Positions 15,993 through 25,030 of a stretch of DNA of 36,001 nucleotides are shown piece by piece (position 1 is the first letter of the stretch; every line of letters starts with the position of its first letter). A program made the translations under genes and the position numbers. The notes beneath the pieces are model-generated. The model was not told the DNA's origin. It did not search any database and saw nothing but the letters and a program-made list of their open reading frames with translations. Source of the DNA: Mycobacterium sp. GA-1841 (GTDB lineage: Bacteria > Actinomycetota > Actinomycetes > Mycobacteriales > Mycobacteriaceae); NCBI RefSeq assembly GCF_001954135.1, contig NZ_MBEQ01000075.1, forward strand, positions 1 through 36,001. Direction: 5' to 3'.

Positions 15993-16799
15993 TCAGAGGT
16001 ACTGCGGTTGCAGCACCGGAGCGAGCGCCGAGAGCGGGATGTGCGCCTGCACGGTGCCGCCGTCCATCGCCCACTGCATCCGGCCCGGGGTGAAATCGAT
16101 CGGGGTGTCATGACCCACCGGGTAATCCGGCATGTAGAGGATCAATTCGTCCGGCGTCAGCGCCCAGGCCTTGTAGCCGCCGGAGTACACCTGGTCCGGG
16201 GTCCAGCGGTCCGGGGTGAACGGATACGTCCCGGGCTGGTGCGGCGGCGGTGCGGCATCGAGCGCGGCCACGATGAACGGCTCACCGAGCCGGGGAATCT
16301 CGGCCCGATGGTCGACACCCGGTTTGAACAGGTCGGCCAGCTGCACCTGCCGCCCGTCGACGAACGTGAAGGTGCGGTAGGCGTCGCTGAAGATCGGGGC
16401 GTTCGGGTGGGCCAGGGCATCGGTACCGACCGTGCCGGAGTACATCTCGTGGAACACCGCCGTCATCGCGCCGCCGTGGTGGAAGATCTCGAAGTGCTGC
16501 TCGCCGGAACTGTCGGCGGCCATCTTCATCCCGGCGGTACGCCAGTTGTTCATCAGGGTGGTCAGGTACTGGCGGATGACGGGGTTCTCCACCAGATCCC
16601 CCGGCAGCGCCATCTTGATGTCACGGACCCCTTTTCGCTCCGAAACCACCGACGTGCTGCAGAACTGCCCATCCCACTGTCCGCCCAGTTCGTCACAGAA
16701 CGACACCGCCGACGCCCCGGCGGTAGGAGCGGTCGTCAGGGCCACCAGGGAGCCGGCCACCAGGGCCGCGGCGGCGATCAGCTTGCCGATGCGCATCAT
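15993..16799 (-). CDS. secreted DUF3298/RsiV-like protein, last gene of the mce operon
   Basis: This 268-residue protein has an N-terminal signal peptide (about 1-30, TAGASA end) without a lipobox. Two early cysteines (about 35 and 47, in CDELGGQWDGQFC) could form a disulfide. The rest resembles the DUF3298/RsiV-type fold found in mycobacterial secreted proteins (TFTFVDGRQVQLADLFKPG, YSGGYKAWALTPDELILYMPDY). The family assignment is by pattern and moderate. The start could be either of two adjacent ATG codons (16799 or 16796). It follows the mce-associated gene by 7 bp, so it is probably cotranscribed with the importer genes; what it does there is unknown. Confidence 0.8.
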   Translation of the reverse strand: MMRIGKLIAAAALVAGSLVALTTAPTAGASAVSFCDELGGQWDGQFCSTSVVSERKGVRDIKMALPGDLVENPVIRQYLTTLMNNWRTAGMKMAADSSGEQHFEIFHHGGAMTAVFHEMYSGTVGTDALAHPNAPIFSDAYRTFTFVDGRQVQLADLFKPGVDHRAEIPRLGEPFIVAALDAAPPPHQPGTYPFTPDRWTPDQVYSGGYKAWALTPDELILYMPDYPVGHDTPIDFTPGRMQWAMDGGTVQAHIPLSALAPVLQPQYL

Positions 16800-16806
16800 G
16801 GCCGGC

Positions 16807-17526
16807 TCAGGCGAGTTCCACTTTGCTTGTGCGCCATTGTCCGTCGACCTTCTCCATCGTCATCTTGATGCGACTCCGGTCGATTCGCGGATCGGGCACC
16901 TGGGTGTTCGACACCGACTGGTCGACGAACAGCAACACCACCACCTTGTCCTTGCTCGCCGACTGCACCGCCGACTCGACGACCACACCGTGCGCCGTGG
17001 CCTTGTTGTCGATGAGCAACTGACGCAACTGCATGCTCGACTGCGAGTACATGTCCTTGAACTCGCCGGTGGCGCCGGCCAGCACCTGATTGAAGTTCTC
17101 GTCGACCTTGTTGGAGTCGATGCTCGTCAGGACCTGGGCATAGGCCACCGCGGCATCCTGTGCCTGTCGGCCGGCCTGGGCCACCTTCTCGGTCTGCCAC
17201 AGCTTCCAGCCCAAAAATCCCGAGAGTGCCAATGCCGCGACGAACACCACGACTCCCGCGCCGATGAGTACCCGACGGCCCCAACCCCGCGACGTGGCCG
17301 CGGCCGAGGGCTCGGCGGTGTCCTCTGCGTCGTCGGCCTCGTCTTTGGCCACGTCGGCCTTGTCAGCCTTGTCAGCCTGGTCCTTCGCCTCGTCGGCCTT
17401 GTCCGCCTCGTCCTTCGCCCCGGAATGCGGCCCGGTCACTTCGTCGCCGTTTTCCTCGATACCGATCGCGTCATCCACGGTTTCAGCTTGCCCGTCGCCG
17501 GTCGGCTTGTCAGTCATGAGGGTCAC
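16807..17526 (-). CDS. mce-associated membrane protein with Lys/Ala/Asp-rich repeat
   Basis: This 239-residue protein has a charged cytoplasmic N-terminus with a KADKADEAKDQADKADKAD-type low-complexity stretch (about 37-71), one membrane helix (about 86-107), then an outer domain typical of mce-associated (Mas) proteins ending GQWRTSKVELA. Family members accompany mce operons and are thought to stabilise or assist the importer. The start is placed at the GTG at 17526, six bases after AAGGAG; an ATG at 17532 sits directly on that site, and the ATG at 17517 is too far. The gap to mceF is 28 bp, the widest in the operon, and the gene reads straight into the secreted protein. Confidence 0.88.
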   Translation of the reverse strand: MTLMTDKPTGDGQAETVDDAIGIEENGDEVTGPHSGAKDEADKADEAKDQADKADKADVAKDEADDAEDTAEPSAAATSRGWGRRVLIGAGVVVFVAALALSGFLGWKLWQTEKVAQAGRQAQDAAVAYAQVLTSIDSNKVDENFNQVLAGATGEFKDMYSQSSMQLRQLLIDNKATAHGVVVESAVQSASKDKVVVLLFVDQSVSNTQVPDPRIDRSRIKMTMEKVDGQWRTSKVELA

Positions 17527-17554
17527 CGTCATCTCCTTGGGTGAATTGGGTGGG

Positions 17555-18799
17555 TCAACGGGGCGGCTCGATCGGCAGCGTCGGACCGCCGTATGGCGTC
17601 GGGATCGTGTAGCGACCCTTCGGCGTCGGATCGGTGGTGCGTCCCAGGTCAGCGCCCGGCGGCGGCCCGGCGGTGTCGTCCCCGGCCGGACGCGGCGCAT
17701 TCTTCGCGCCGCGGACCAGGACGCCGGGATGCTCGTCGCGGCAGTAGGTGTACATGAACGGCTCCGGGTAATCGGCCGACGACGGCGGCCGACGCGGGGT
17801 CCCGTAGTCACACGTGTAGCGCGGATAGATCTCGCCGGTGGCCCACAGCCCGTTGTCGTGCATGACGCTGCCGATCGCGTCGAGCGCCGAGGTGCGGTAA
17901 TCCGGGAACAGCGCATGCAGCGCCGGCACCCGCAGATACAGCAGTTGCGACGTGGAGGCCAGGCTGCCGAGCAGCTGCACCATCGTGTCGGAGTTGTCGA
18001 CGAACAGGTTGTCGACGGAGTTCAGCGCGCCGGGGGTCTCGTTGGTGAGGCGCCGGAAGCCGTCGCGCATCCGGTTGATCCCGTCGAACGTGGAGCTCAG
18101 GTTGTCCGAGGCCACCGCGATACCGGCGTTCTTGTCGGCCGCCAAGCTGAACACCACGCGGCTGTTCCGCAAGATGCTGGTGGTCTCCGGCAGTACCGAA
18201 TCCAACGTCGACAGCAGGAACGTGCCGCCGTCGATGATGTCGGCCAACTTGCGCGGGCCCGCGCTGCTCATGCTTAGTTCCCGTCGGATCAGTTCCAGCT
18301 TGTCGACGTCGACCTGGGCCAGGGCGCCGTCGGCATCAGCCAGCAGCTGGGCCAGGCTGACCGGAACCGAGGCCTCGGTGATGACATTGCCGTCGGTCAA
18401 GAACGGCCCCTGGTCGGAGTGCCCGACGAAGTCGATGTACTGCTCACCGGCCGGCGACAGTCCCGATACCCGGACATCGCTGGACTTCGGGATCTGAACT
18501 GCCGAGTCCACATTCACCACGGCGTTGACCCCGGACGGGGTGATGTCGAGACGCTCGACCCGGCCCACCCGCACCCCGCGCAGCGTGACGTCCTGGTTCG
18601 GCAGCAACCCGGCCGACTCCGGCAGCTGGACCGTGAGGCGATAGGTGGAATCGAACGGCTTGACCCGCAATGCGCCGATCATCAGATAGCCGGCGGCCAC
18701 CACCAGGGTCATCACCAGGGCACCGGCCGACAGCCAGGCCCGGCGCCGGTAACCGAACCGGACCATCCGGACGACGAGATCTGCCAGCGAGTCGATCAT
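17555..18799 (-). CDS. mceF: MceF, MCE-family lipid-transport subunit
   Basis: This 414-residue subunit has an N-terminal membrane anchor (about 23-45), an MCE/MlaD domain (about 48-135, with LRGVRVGRVERLDI and SPAGEQYIDF), a long helical region, and a C-terminal part ending in a Pro/Gly-rich tail. As the sixth MCE gene, with no lipobox, it corresponds to the F position of mycobacterial operons. It overlaps mceE by 4 bp (ATGA). Confidence 0.95.
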   Translation of the reverse strand: MIDSLADLVVRMVRFGYRRRAWLSAGALVMTLVVAAGYLMIGALRVKPFDSTYRLTVQLPESAGLLPNQDVTLRGVRVGRVERLDITPSGVNAVVNVDSAVQIPKSSDVRVSGLSPAGEQYIDFVGHSDQGPFLTDGNVITEASVPVSLAQLLADADGALAQVDVDKLELIRRELSMSSAGPRKLADIIDGGTFLLSTLDSVLPETTSILRNSRVVFSLAADKNAGIAVASDNLSSTFDGINRMRDGFRRLTNETPGALNSVDNLFVDNSDTMVQLLGSLASTSQLLYLRVPALHALFPDYRTSALDAIGSVMHDNGLWATGEIYPRYTCDYGTPRRPPSSADYPEPFMYTYCRDEHPGVLVRGAKNAPRPAGDDTAGPPPGADLGRTTDPTPKGRYTIPTPYGGPTLPIEPPR

Positions 18800-20049
18800 C
18801 GCGGTGCCTCGGCGGCCGGTGCGACGGGAGCGTCGGCGGGCGGCGCCTCCGCCGGCAGGGCCTCGCCGGGTGGCGGCGCCGGCACGATCTCACCGGGCTC
18901 GGTGGGGCTGGGGATCACCGGCATCTGCGGCACGTTCGGTCCGCGGCCGACCACCCGCTCCTGCAGCCGCAGCAGCGTGTATTGCAGCGAGCCGACGAGC
19001 TGATGCCAGTTGTAACGCTTGGGTCCGTGCAGGCCGGCGTCACCGGCAAACCCGATGTCGGGAATCGAGCCGAGCACCAGCCGGTCGATGCTCGCCCGGG
19101 TGGACCAGGCGTTGCTCGGCATGCTCTTCACGATCGGCGGCATCAGCCGGTTGAGCGCGTACAGCGTGGCATCCGGGGTCAGGGCGACGTCGTTCCACGC
19201 CCCGGCAATGGTGTTGGCATCGGCGATCACACTGCGGCCGCTGGTGTCGGTACCGGCGATCGACGGGAACTTGCGCAGCTGTTCGGCCGTGTCACCGACC
19301 TGGGCGATCAGGTCGGCGATCTGGGTGGTGTGTTCGGCCAGCACCTGGGTGGCCGGCGCGGCCTGATCCATCAGTTCGCTGACGGCCTGGTTCTTCTCGT
19401 CGATCTGGCCGAGCAGCTTCGAGGTCTCCGTCATCGCCGTGTCGAGTTGCTCGGAGCGGGCGTTGAGCGTGCCGAGGGTGTGGTTGGTCTTGGAGATCAG
19501 GGTGCCGAACGCCTGCCCCTGCTCGCCGGTGGCCTTGCCCAGGCCGTTGATGATGTTGGTGAAGTTGCGTACCGCACCACCGTTGACCAGGATCGCCGCC
19601 GAACTCAACAGCGACTCGACGGTCGCGGCGGCCCGCGTCGAATCCAGATCGATGACGTCGCCGTCGCGCAGCAGCGGAGCATTCGGATCGACCGGGCTGG
19701 GCGGGCGGACCGAGACGAAGACGTCGCCCAGCGGTGTGGCCGAACGTAATTCGGCGGTGGTGCCCTTCGGCAGCCGGACGCCGTCCATGATGCGCAGCGT
19801 GGTCACCGCGGTGTAGTTGTGCGCCACCATCGAATCGACCTCGCCCACATCGGCACCGGCCAGCTTCACCTTGGCGTTGGCGGGCAGGTTCAGCGCGTTG
19901 GAGAAGATCGCGGTCAGCTCGTAGCCGCCCGAACCGACGCCGGGAGCGGGCAACGGCAAGCTGGCCAGGCCCTCGGTGGCGCACCCTGACAGCGTCAACG
20001 TCGCGGTGAGCACCACCGGCAGGATGACGGTACGGATCGGCTTTCTCAT
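18796..20049 (-). CDS. mceE: MceE, lipoprotein MCE subunit
   Basis: This 417-residue protein starts at the ATG at 20049 and carries lipobox LSGC (Cys23), as expected of the fifth MCE position, whose product is lipid-anchored in the periplasm. The MCE domain follows (LTAIFSNALNLPANAKVKLAG, about 45-65), then a helical section predicted to build the shared tunnel, and a C-terminal tail rich in Pro, Ala and Glu. The frame is open upstream to 20163, but that part overlaps mceD out of phase with its own codon use. The overlap with mceD is ATGA. Confidence 0.95.
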   Translation of the reverse strand: MRKPIRTVILPVVLTATLTLSGCATEGLASLPLPAPGVGSGGYELTAIFSNALNLPANAKVKLAGADVGEVDSMVAHNYTAVTTLRIMDGVRLPKGTTAELRSATPLGDVFVSVRPPSPVDPNAPLLRDGDVIDLDSTRAAATVESLLSSAAILVNGGAVRNFTNIINGLGKATGEQGQAFGTLISKTNHTLGTLNARSEQLDTAMTETSKLLGQIDEKNQAVSELMDQAAPATQVLAEHTTQIADLIAQVGDTAEQLRKFPSIAGTDTSGRSVIADANTIAGAWNDVALTPDATLYALNRLMPPIVKSMPSNAWSTRASIDRLVLGSIPDIGFAGDAGLHGPKRYNWHQLVGSLQYTLLRLQERVVGRGPNVPQMPVIPSPTEPGEIVPAPPPGEALPAEAPPADAPVAPAAEAPR

Positions 20050-21161
20050 CGCTGCCCCATCGCGGCCAGGCCGTCGAGCATGTAGGACAGCCCGAAGTCC
20101 GGGCCGAAGTCCTGCACTGTGCCGGTGCTGCACCCCAATTGCCGCAGCCCCATCATGTTGCATATCTCCTTGACGGTCTGGGAGTCGAACAACACCTTGT
20201 CGACCAGCACATGCACCCGCGCCGAACCGTTGCGCTGGTCGACGATGTTGTAGAGGTTGTCCAGCGTCATCGGGGCGAGGTCGAGCAGCTCGGCCACGTC
20301 ACGGTTGTGGTCGACGAAGGTGCCGGTGGCGGTGTTGCCGTTGAGGACGATCTGTTTGATCTCCTCACGGTGGGCTTCGAGCACCTGACCGGCCTGGGTG
20401 ATCACCTGATTGAGCTTCTTGCCGGTGGTGCCGGTGCCGAAGTTCTCGTCGGCCAGGATCTGGCTGAGTTGGCGCACCGCAGAACCGAATTCACGCAATG
20501 TGGCGTCGTTGTTGGCGGCCGCCTGGAACAGTGAGCTGAGATTGCGCACGATCGTGGTGAGCTGATCTCGGGTCACCGCACCCTTGTCGGCGCTGAGCCG
20601 CAGTGCCTCCGACAGTTCCCCGAGGGCATCCTTCATCGCCTGGCCGTTACCGTCGGCGATCGCGGCACTGGCATTGACGACTTCGGCGATCGGCCCGTTG
20701 CCCTTGCCGTCACCGCGCAGTGAGGCCGACAACTTGTCCAATACGTCGAGCACCCGGGCGAATTCGACCGGGGTCTTGGTGCGGTTGAGTCCGATGGTGT
20801 CGTGGTTCTGCAGCGTCGGCCCACCGCGATACGGCGGGGTGAGCTCGATCTGCCGGTCGGTCAGGATCGAGTTGGACACCGTGACCGCCTGCACGTCCTG
20901 GGGCACCTTGACGTCCTTGTCGACGGTGAAGTCGACCTCCACATAGCCGCCCTTGGGCGTGATCTTGGTGACCTTGCCGACCTGCATGCCGAGCACCGCC
21001 ACCGTGTTGCCCTCGTAAAGCCCGGCCGCACTGTCGAACTGAGCCGTCACCGTGATGGTGTTGGTCAGGTCCCGCAGATACCACCAGCCGACGCCGAGGA
21101 CCGCGACGGCGGCCAACGCAGCGACCGCCACCAGGGCCAGGAGCCTGTTCCGGCGACTCAT
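20046..21161 (-). CDS. mceD: MceD, MCE-family lipid-transport subunit
   Basis: This 371-residue subunit starts at the ATG at 21161, which overlaps the mceC stop codon (ATGA). It has an N-terminal membrane helix (about 10-27), an MCE domain with AGLYEGNTVAVLGMQVGKVTKI and LTDRQIELTPPY, then a helical stretch with QVLEAHREEIKQIV. Two cysteines near the end (CNMM and GC) may pair. The C-terminus is short, without the Pro-rich tail seen in mceA, mceE and mceF. Confidence 0.95.
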   Translation of the reverse strand: MSRRNRLLALVAVAALAAVAVLGVGWWYLRDLTNTITVTAQFDSAAGLYEGNTVAVLGMQVGKVTKITPKGGYVEVDFTVDKDVKVPQDVQAVTVSNSILTDRQIELTPPYRGGPTLQNHDTIGLNRTKTPVEFARVLDVLDKLSASLRGDGKGNGPIAEVVNASAAIADGNGQAMKDALGELSEALRLSADKGAVTRDQLTTIVRNLSSLFQAAANNDATLREFGSAVRQLSQILADENFGTGTTGKKLNQVITQAGQVLEAHREEIKQIVLNGNTATGTFVDHNRDVAELLDLAPMTLDNLYNIVDQRNGSARVHVLVDKVLFDSQTVKEICNMMGLRQLGCSTGTVQDFGPDFGLSYMLDGLAAMGQR

Positions 21162-22195
21162 TTGCAGTCCTTCAGGTACTGGATCATGTTGAACTGCTTG
21201 GCTCGCCCGCTGATCGCACACATCCACGAATCGATCAACAGACCGTTGGCGACGTTGAGGTCGGCCGCGTTGCCGGTGCCGGTGGCGTTGGCCAGCCCGC
21301 GCAGCGTCACCGGCGCGGTCTGCAACACACTGCGCAGCAGGTCGTCGTGCTGGCCCAACATGTCCGACAGCTCACGGATATTGGTCAGCAGCGCCTCGAG
21401 TTCGGGCCGATCGTCGATGACGATGCCGCTGAGGGTCTCGACGAGATTGGTCAGTGACGCCAGCATCGCCTGGAACGAGGCCCGGCGCATGACGAACTCG
21501 CCCACCAGGCCGTTGCCCTGGTTGACCAGGCTGCCGATGGTCGACTGCTGGCGACGCAGGGTGTTGCTGACCACCTCGGTGGTCTGCAACAGCGTGCCCA
21601 GTTGATCGCGCCGGCTGGCGATGATCTGGGCCAGGGTGTGGGTGTTCTGCAGGGCCCGCGGCACGATCTCGGGCAGCCCGTTGAGCTGGTGGCCCAGGAT
21701 GCCCAGAGACTGGGCGAACTTGTCGGAGTCCACCTGCTCGTAAGTGGTGGTGACGTCGGCCAACGCCTCCTGCAGGTCGTAGGGCACCTCGGTGTGGGCC
21801 AAGTCGAAATTGCCGCCCGGCACGCCGCCGTCGCCGGCCGGCTCCAACGACAGATAACGCGAACCCAGGATCGTGGTGATCTTGATGACCGCTCGGGAGT
21901 CCTTGCCCAACGGAACATCGTTGCGCACCTTGAGTTTGGCCTCGACGTGATCACCGGCCAGCTTCATGCTGACCACCTCGCCCACCGGGATGCCGGCCAC
22001 GGTGATCGGGTTGCCCGGTTTGAGCGCGGCGGCCTGCAGGAACTGCGCGGTGTACTTGCGGTAGCCGATATCGGCCACCTTGACGATCAACATCGCCCCG
22101 ATCAACACACTGACCACCGCGATCGCGATGATCCCCAGCCAGGTCCGGCTGTACCCCTCCAGCGGTTTGCGCCGCTTCTTCTTTTGCTCAGCCAT
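21158..22195 (-). CDS. mceC: MceC, MCE-family lipid-transport subunit
   Basis: This 345-residue subunit has a Lys/Arg-rich cytoplasmic start (MAEQKKKRRK), a membrane helix (about 19-40), an MCE domain with LKPGNPITVAGIPVGEVVSM and ILGSRYLSLEP, and a long helical region ending DCK. It is short for the C position, whose homologues often carry a Pro-rich tail. It overlaps mceB by 8 bp. Confidence 0.95.
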   Translation of the reverse strand: MAEQKKKRRKPLEGYSRTWLGIIAIAVVSVLIGAMLIVKVADIGYRKYTAQFLQAAALKPGNPITVAGIPVGEVVSMKLAGDHVEAKLKVRNDVPLGKDSRAVIKITTILGSRYLSLEPAGDGGVPGGNFDLAHTEVPYDLQEALADVTTTYEQVDSDKFAQSLGILGHQLNGLPEIVPRALQNTHTLAQIIASRRDQLGTLLQTTEVVSNTLRRQQSTIGSLVNQGNGLVGEFVMRRASFQAMLASLTNLVETLSGIVIDDRPELEALLTNIRELSDMLGQHDDLLRSVLQTAPVTLRGLANATGTGNAADLNVANGLLIDSWMCAISGRAKQFNMIQYLKDCK

Positions 22196-23243
22196 TGGCC
22201 ATATTCCTGCATCTCGGGCTGTACGCCGCCTTGTTCCCGGGGGTGGCGGCGTCGACGATGATCGGTGTGACGTCGTTGAGGCCGGGGAAGAATCCCGTCG
22301 CGTTCAGGTCACACGCATACGAGTTCGCGTAGGAGCCTTCGTTGGTGATCCGGGCGAATCCCTTGAGCAACAAGGGCAGGTTGGCCCCGGTGAACGCCAA
22401 CTGGGGTTCGATGCCCACCATGTGCTGGACGAAGCCGGGTTCACGCGTGACCAGTTGGTTCAGCGAGGGATAGACCTCGTCGGTGATGGTGGACAGTTGG
22501 CGGACCACCCGCGAGATGGAACCCATCGACTCCACCATCTCGGGCCGTCGAGCATCGAAAGTGCTGACCATTCCCCGGGTTTCGGTGATGACCTCATCGA
22601 GGCTGTCGTTGTGCTTGGCCAGGTTCTGGGCCACCGTGTTGAGATCGCTGATCACCTTGCCGAGTTCCTCGTCACGGCCGGCGAAGGAGTCGGTCAACTG
22701 CGCGGTCTGATCGACGAGCGCGGCGATCGAGGCCTGGTCGCCCTGCAGCGAGGCGATCACCCCCTGGGTGAGGTTGTCGGCGTCGCGCGGGTTGAGCACG
22801 CTGAACAACGGTTCGTATCCGTTGAGCAAGGTACCCACGTCGAACGACGGATCGGTGCGTTCGACGGGGATGACCGCGCCCGCCGGCAGCACGCCCGGAT
22901 CACCGGTCTTGCCCAGGGAAAGCCCGAGATAGCGCTGACCCACGATGTTCTGGTAGGTGACCGAGGCGACCGTGGTGCCCAACAGCTGCTGGTCGTTCTG
23001 CACCACGAACGACACCTTGGCCTGAGCGCCGTCCAGCTCGATCTTCTCCACACGGCCGACGCGCACCCCGGCCATCCGGACGTCGTCACCCTCACGAAGG
23101 CCGAACACGTCGGTGAACATCGCGGCGTACGGCGTCGTCTCCCCCGCCACGTCGCGCCGCAACGTGACATACACCAGCCACGTCAGCGTCAGCGCCACCA
23201 CCATGAACAGTGAAAGGCCGATCATTGCTCCGCGATACTTCAT
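22188..23243 (-). CDS. mceB: MceB, MCE-family lipid-transport subunit
   Basis: This 351-residue subunit has an N-terminal membrane helix (about 7-27), an MCE domain with VFGLREGDDVRMAGVRVGRVEKIEL and QNIVGQRYLGLSLG, and a C-terminal region with two cysteines (YACDLN and PRCRN). It corresponds to the B position and lacks a Pro-rich extension. It overlaps mceA by 4 bp (ATGA). Confidence 0.95.
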   Translation of the reverse strand: MKYRGAMIGLSLFMVVALTLTWLVYVTLRRDVAGETTPYAAMFTDVFGLREGDDVRMAGVRVGRVEKIELDGAQAKVSFVVQNDQQLLGTTVASVTYQNIVGQRYLGLSLGKTGDPGVLPAGAVIPVERTDPSFDVGTLLNGYEPLFSVLNPRDADNLTQGVIASLQGDQASIAALVDQTAQLTDSFAGRDEELGKVISDLNTVAQNLAKHNDSLDEVITETRGMVSTFDARRPEMVESMGSISRVVRQLSTITDEVYPSLNQLVTREPGFVQHMVGIEPQLAFTGANLPLLLKGFARITNEGSYANSYACDLNATGFFPGLNDVTPIIVDAATPGNKAAYSPRCRNMANG

Positions 23244-25030
23244 CGAGGCTCCCCGGACGAAACTGGTTGTGCCACTTGACCGTCTACGACCGACACCGTC
23301 GTGCCCCGCGCCACCGGGCCCAGCAGCAGCTGGGTGGCCGCCGTGGCGGGTTGGCCGGTCGCGATGCTCAGTGCCGCGCGTTCCTGGGTGCTACCCACCG
23401 GGCCCACGTTGCCGCCGAAGGAGGCGGGTGCAGCACTGCCGCCGAAGGCGGCCGGTGCGGCCTCGGCGGGCAGCAGTGGCCCCTCGGGTGCCGGCGGGCC
23501 ACCCGGCGGCGCCGGAGACGAGCCGGGGATCGAGGCGGCGGGCGGCGAGTTCGGGGGCCGGGGTGCCACCGGAGCCAGCGGCGACTGATTCACCGGCGGG
23601 GGCGGCGTCGGCGCCAGCGCCGGATTGGCCGTACCGGGGACCGGCGGCGACGGCGTCATCCATGACGGCAGCGGCGGATTCGGGTCGGCCAGATTGGGAT
23701 TCGGGTTCACCAGAGGCGGCCCCACCGCGACCAGGTTGCCGTTGGGCCCCACCACCGTGCCCGGCGGCGGCGCCAGATCGGCGGGCGGCTGGTAGTTCTG
23801 TGGCAACAAGACATCGGGCAGCGCCGGACGCGTCGGCACCAACGGCGCGGTGTAGCAACTGGGTCCCTTGAGCCCGCCGTACTGCGGACAGTCGGCCCGG
23901 GTGTAGGTGTAGCTCGGCGTGAACGACAGATTCACCCGCATGTTGCCGAAGTCGTGATCGGGCATCCACACGTTGTCGAAGAACTTGGTCGACAGCTGGT
24001 TGAGCTTGACGAAGGCCGGCACCCAGTTGTGGGAGGACTGCGCCAGTTCACCGATCACCGGCGTCATGTCGGTGGTGATGCCGACGAGCTGATCGGAGTG
24101 GTTGGCCAACGACGTGTAGCTCGTGTTCATGGTGTTGATGCCGCCGTTGATCAGGGTGGTGAGTTGTGAGCGTTGCTCGACGAGGGTCTGCATGGGCTGC
24201 ACCGCCTTGTACAGCGCATCGACGAGATCGGGCGCCGTCTGCTGCAGACCGTGGGCGGCGTCGATGAGCGCCGAGACGGTCGTCGGGCCCGGTTCGGTGG
24301 CCACGATCGCATCGAGTTGGTCGAGCAGACGGTTCAATTGCGCACCGCTGTTGAGCAGTTCGGTGCGGCGGTTCTCGGTGGCGGCGTTGACCGCGGCCAG
24401 GATGCCCACCGTCTTGTCCTCACGACCGCGGCCGGTCGCGGCCAGGATGTCGCGCAGCTTGCTGATCGTGGTCTGGAACAACACCGTCGGCAGCTCGGTG
24501 TCCTCGGGGATCTGGGCGCCGGCCGCGATCGGTGCGCCGGGGCTCGACCCATTCGCAGGGCCGCCGGCGCCGCCCACATTTGCCGGCCCGCCGGCGCCGC
24601 CCACATTTGCCGGCCCGCCGGCGCCGCCCACATTTGCCGGCCCGCCGGCGCCCCTGTCGACCAACTGCACCGACGACACCGCGAACACGTTGCTGGGCAC
24701 CACACGTGCGGTCACCGTGTTCGGAATCGACGACGCATATTCGGGTTTGAGGTTGATGTGGACGAAGTTGGGTTTGCCGTTGGCGGCCGGCACGACGTCG
24801 TCGACCATCCCGACGAGCACGCCGTGGTACTTGACGTCGGAGCGCTGTGGCAGACCGTCACCGACGTTGACCAGGGCGGCCACCACCGGAACCCGGGCGT
24901 CGAGCCGCCCGGTCGCCTTCACCAACAGGACCGTCGAAACCAGTGCGGCCACCACGAGAACGGCCACACCGCAGCCCAACAGCTGTCGGTCGGTCGGCCC
25001 ACGGCCGTCGGTTTCCAGTGAGTTGCCCAT
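23240..25030 (-). CDS. mceA: MceA, MCE-family subunit with internal repeat and long Pro-rich tail
   Basis: This 596-residue subunit is much longer than M. tuberculosis MceA proteins (about 400-454 residues, from memory). It has a membrane helix (about 17-37), an MCE domain from about 45, and then, right after SVQLVDRG, a GAGGPANVG repeat of three full copies plus a fourth variant (about 127-160) before the domain resumes at IPEDTELPTVLFQTTI. Helical sections follow, with four cysteines overall, then a Pro/Ala-rich tail of roughly 150 residues (about 415-560). The start ATG abuts the yrbEB stop codon. The repeat and tail make this an unusual A subunit. Confidence 0.95.
   Translation of the reverse strand: MGNSLETDGRGPTDRQLLGCGVAVLVVAALVSTVLLVKATGRLDARVPVVAALVNVGDGLPQRSDVKYHGVLVGMVDDVVPAANGKPNFVHINLKPEYASSIPNTVTARVVPSNVFAVSSVQLVDRGAGGPANVGGAGGPANVGGAGGPANVGGAGGPANGSSPGAPIAAGAQIPEDTELPTVLFQTTISKLRDILAATGRGREDKTVGILAAVNAATENRRTELLNSGAQLNRLLDQLDAIVATEPGPTTVSALIDAAHGLQQTAPDLVDALYKAVQPMQTLVEQRSQLTTLINGGINTMNTSYTSLANHSDQLVGITTDMTPVIGELAQSSHNWVPAFVKLNQLSTKFFDNVWMPDHDFGNMRVNLSFTPSYTYTRADCPQYGGLKGPSCYTAPLVPTRPALPDVLLPQNYQPPADLAPPPGTVVGPNGNLVAVGPPLVNPNPNLADPNPPLPSWMTPSPPVPGTANPALAPTPPPPVNQSPLAPVAPRPPNSPPAASIPGSSPAPPGGPPAPEGPLLPAEAAPAAFGGSAAPASFGGNVGPVGSTQERAALSIATGQPATAATQLLLGPVARGTTVSVVDGQVAQPVSSGEPR
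24561..24652 (-). repeat. 27-bp tandem repeat inside mceA
   Basis: Three exact copies of a 27-bp unit (24561-24587, 24588-24614, 24615-24641) are followed by 11 more matching bases. A degraded copy flanks the block on the low-coordinate side. The unit encodes GAGGPANVG in frame. Perfect identity, including third positions, indicates recent expansion, so copy number may vary among strains. Confidence 0.95.

Noticed and set aside
24561..24652. Tandem repeat considered as a CRISPR array
   Set aside because: Units are directly abutting with no spacers and lie in frame within mceA.
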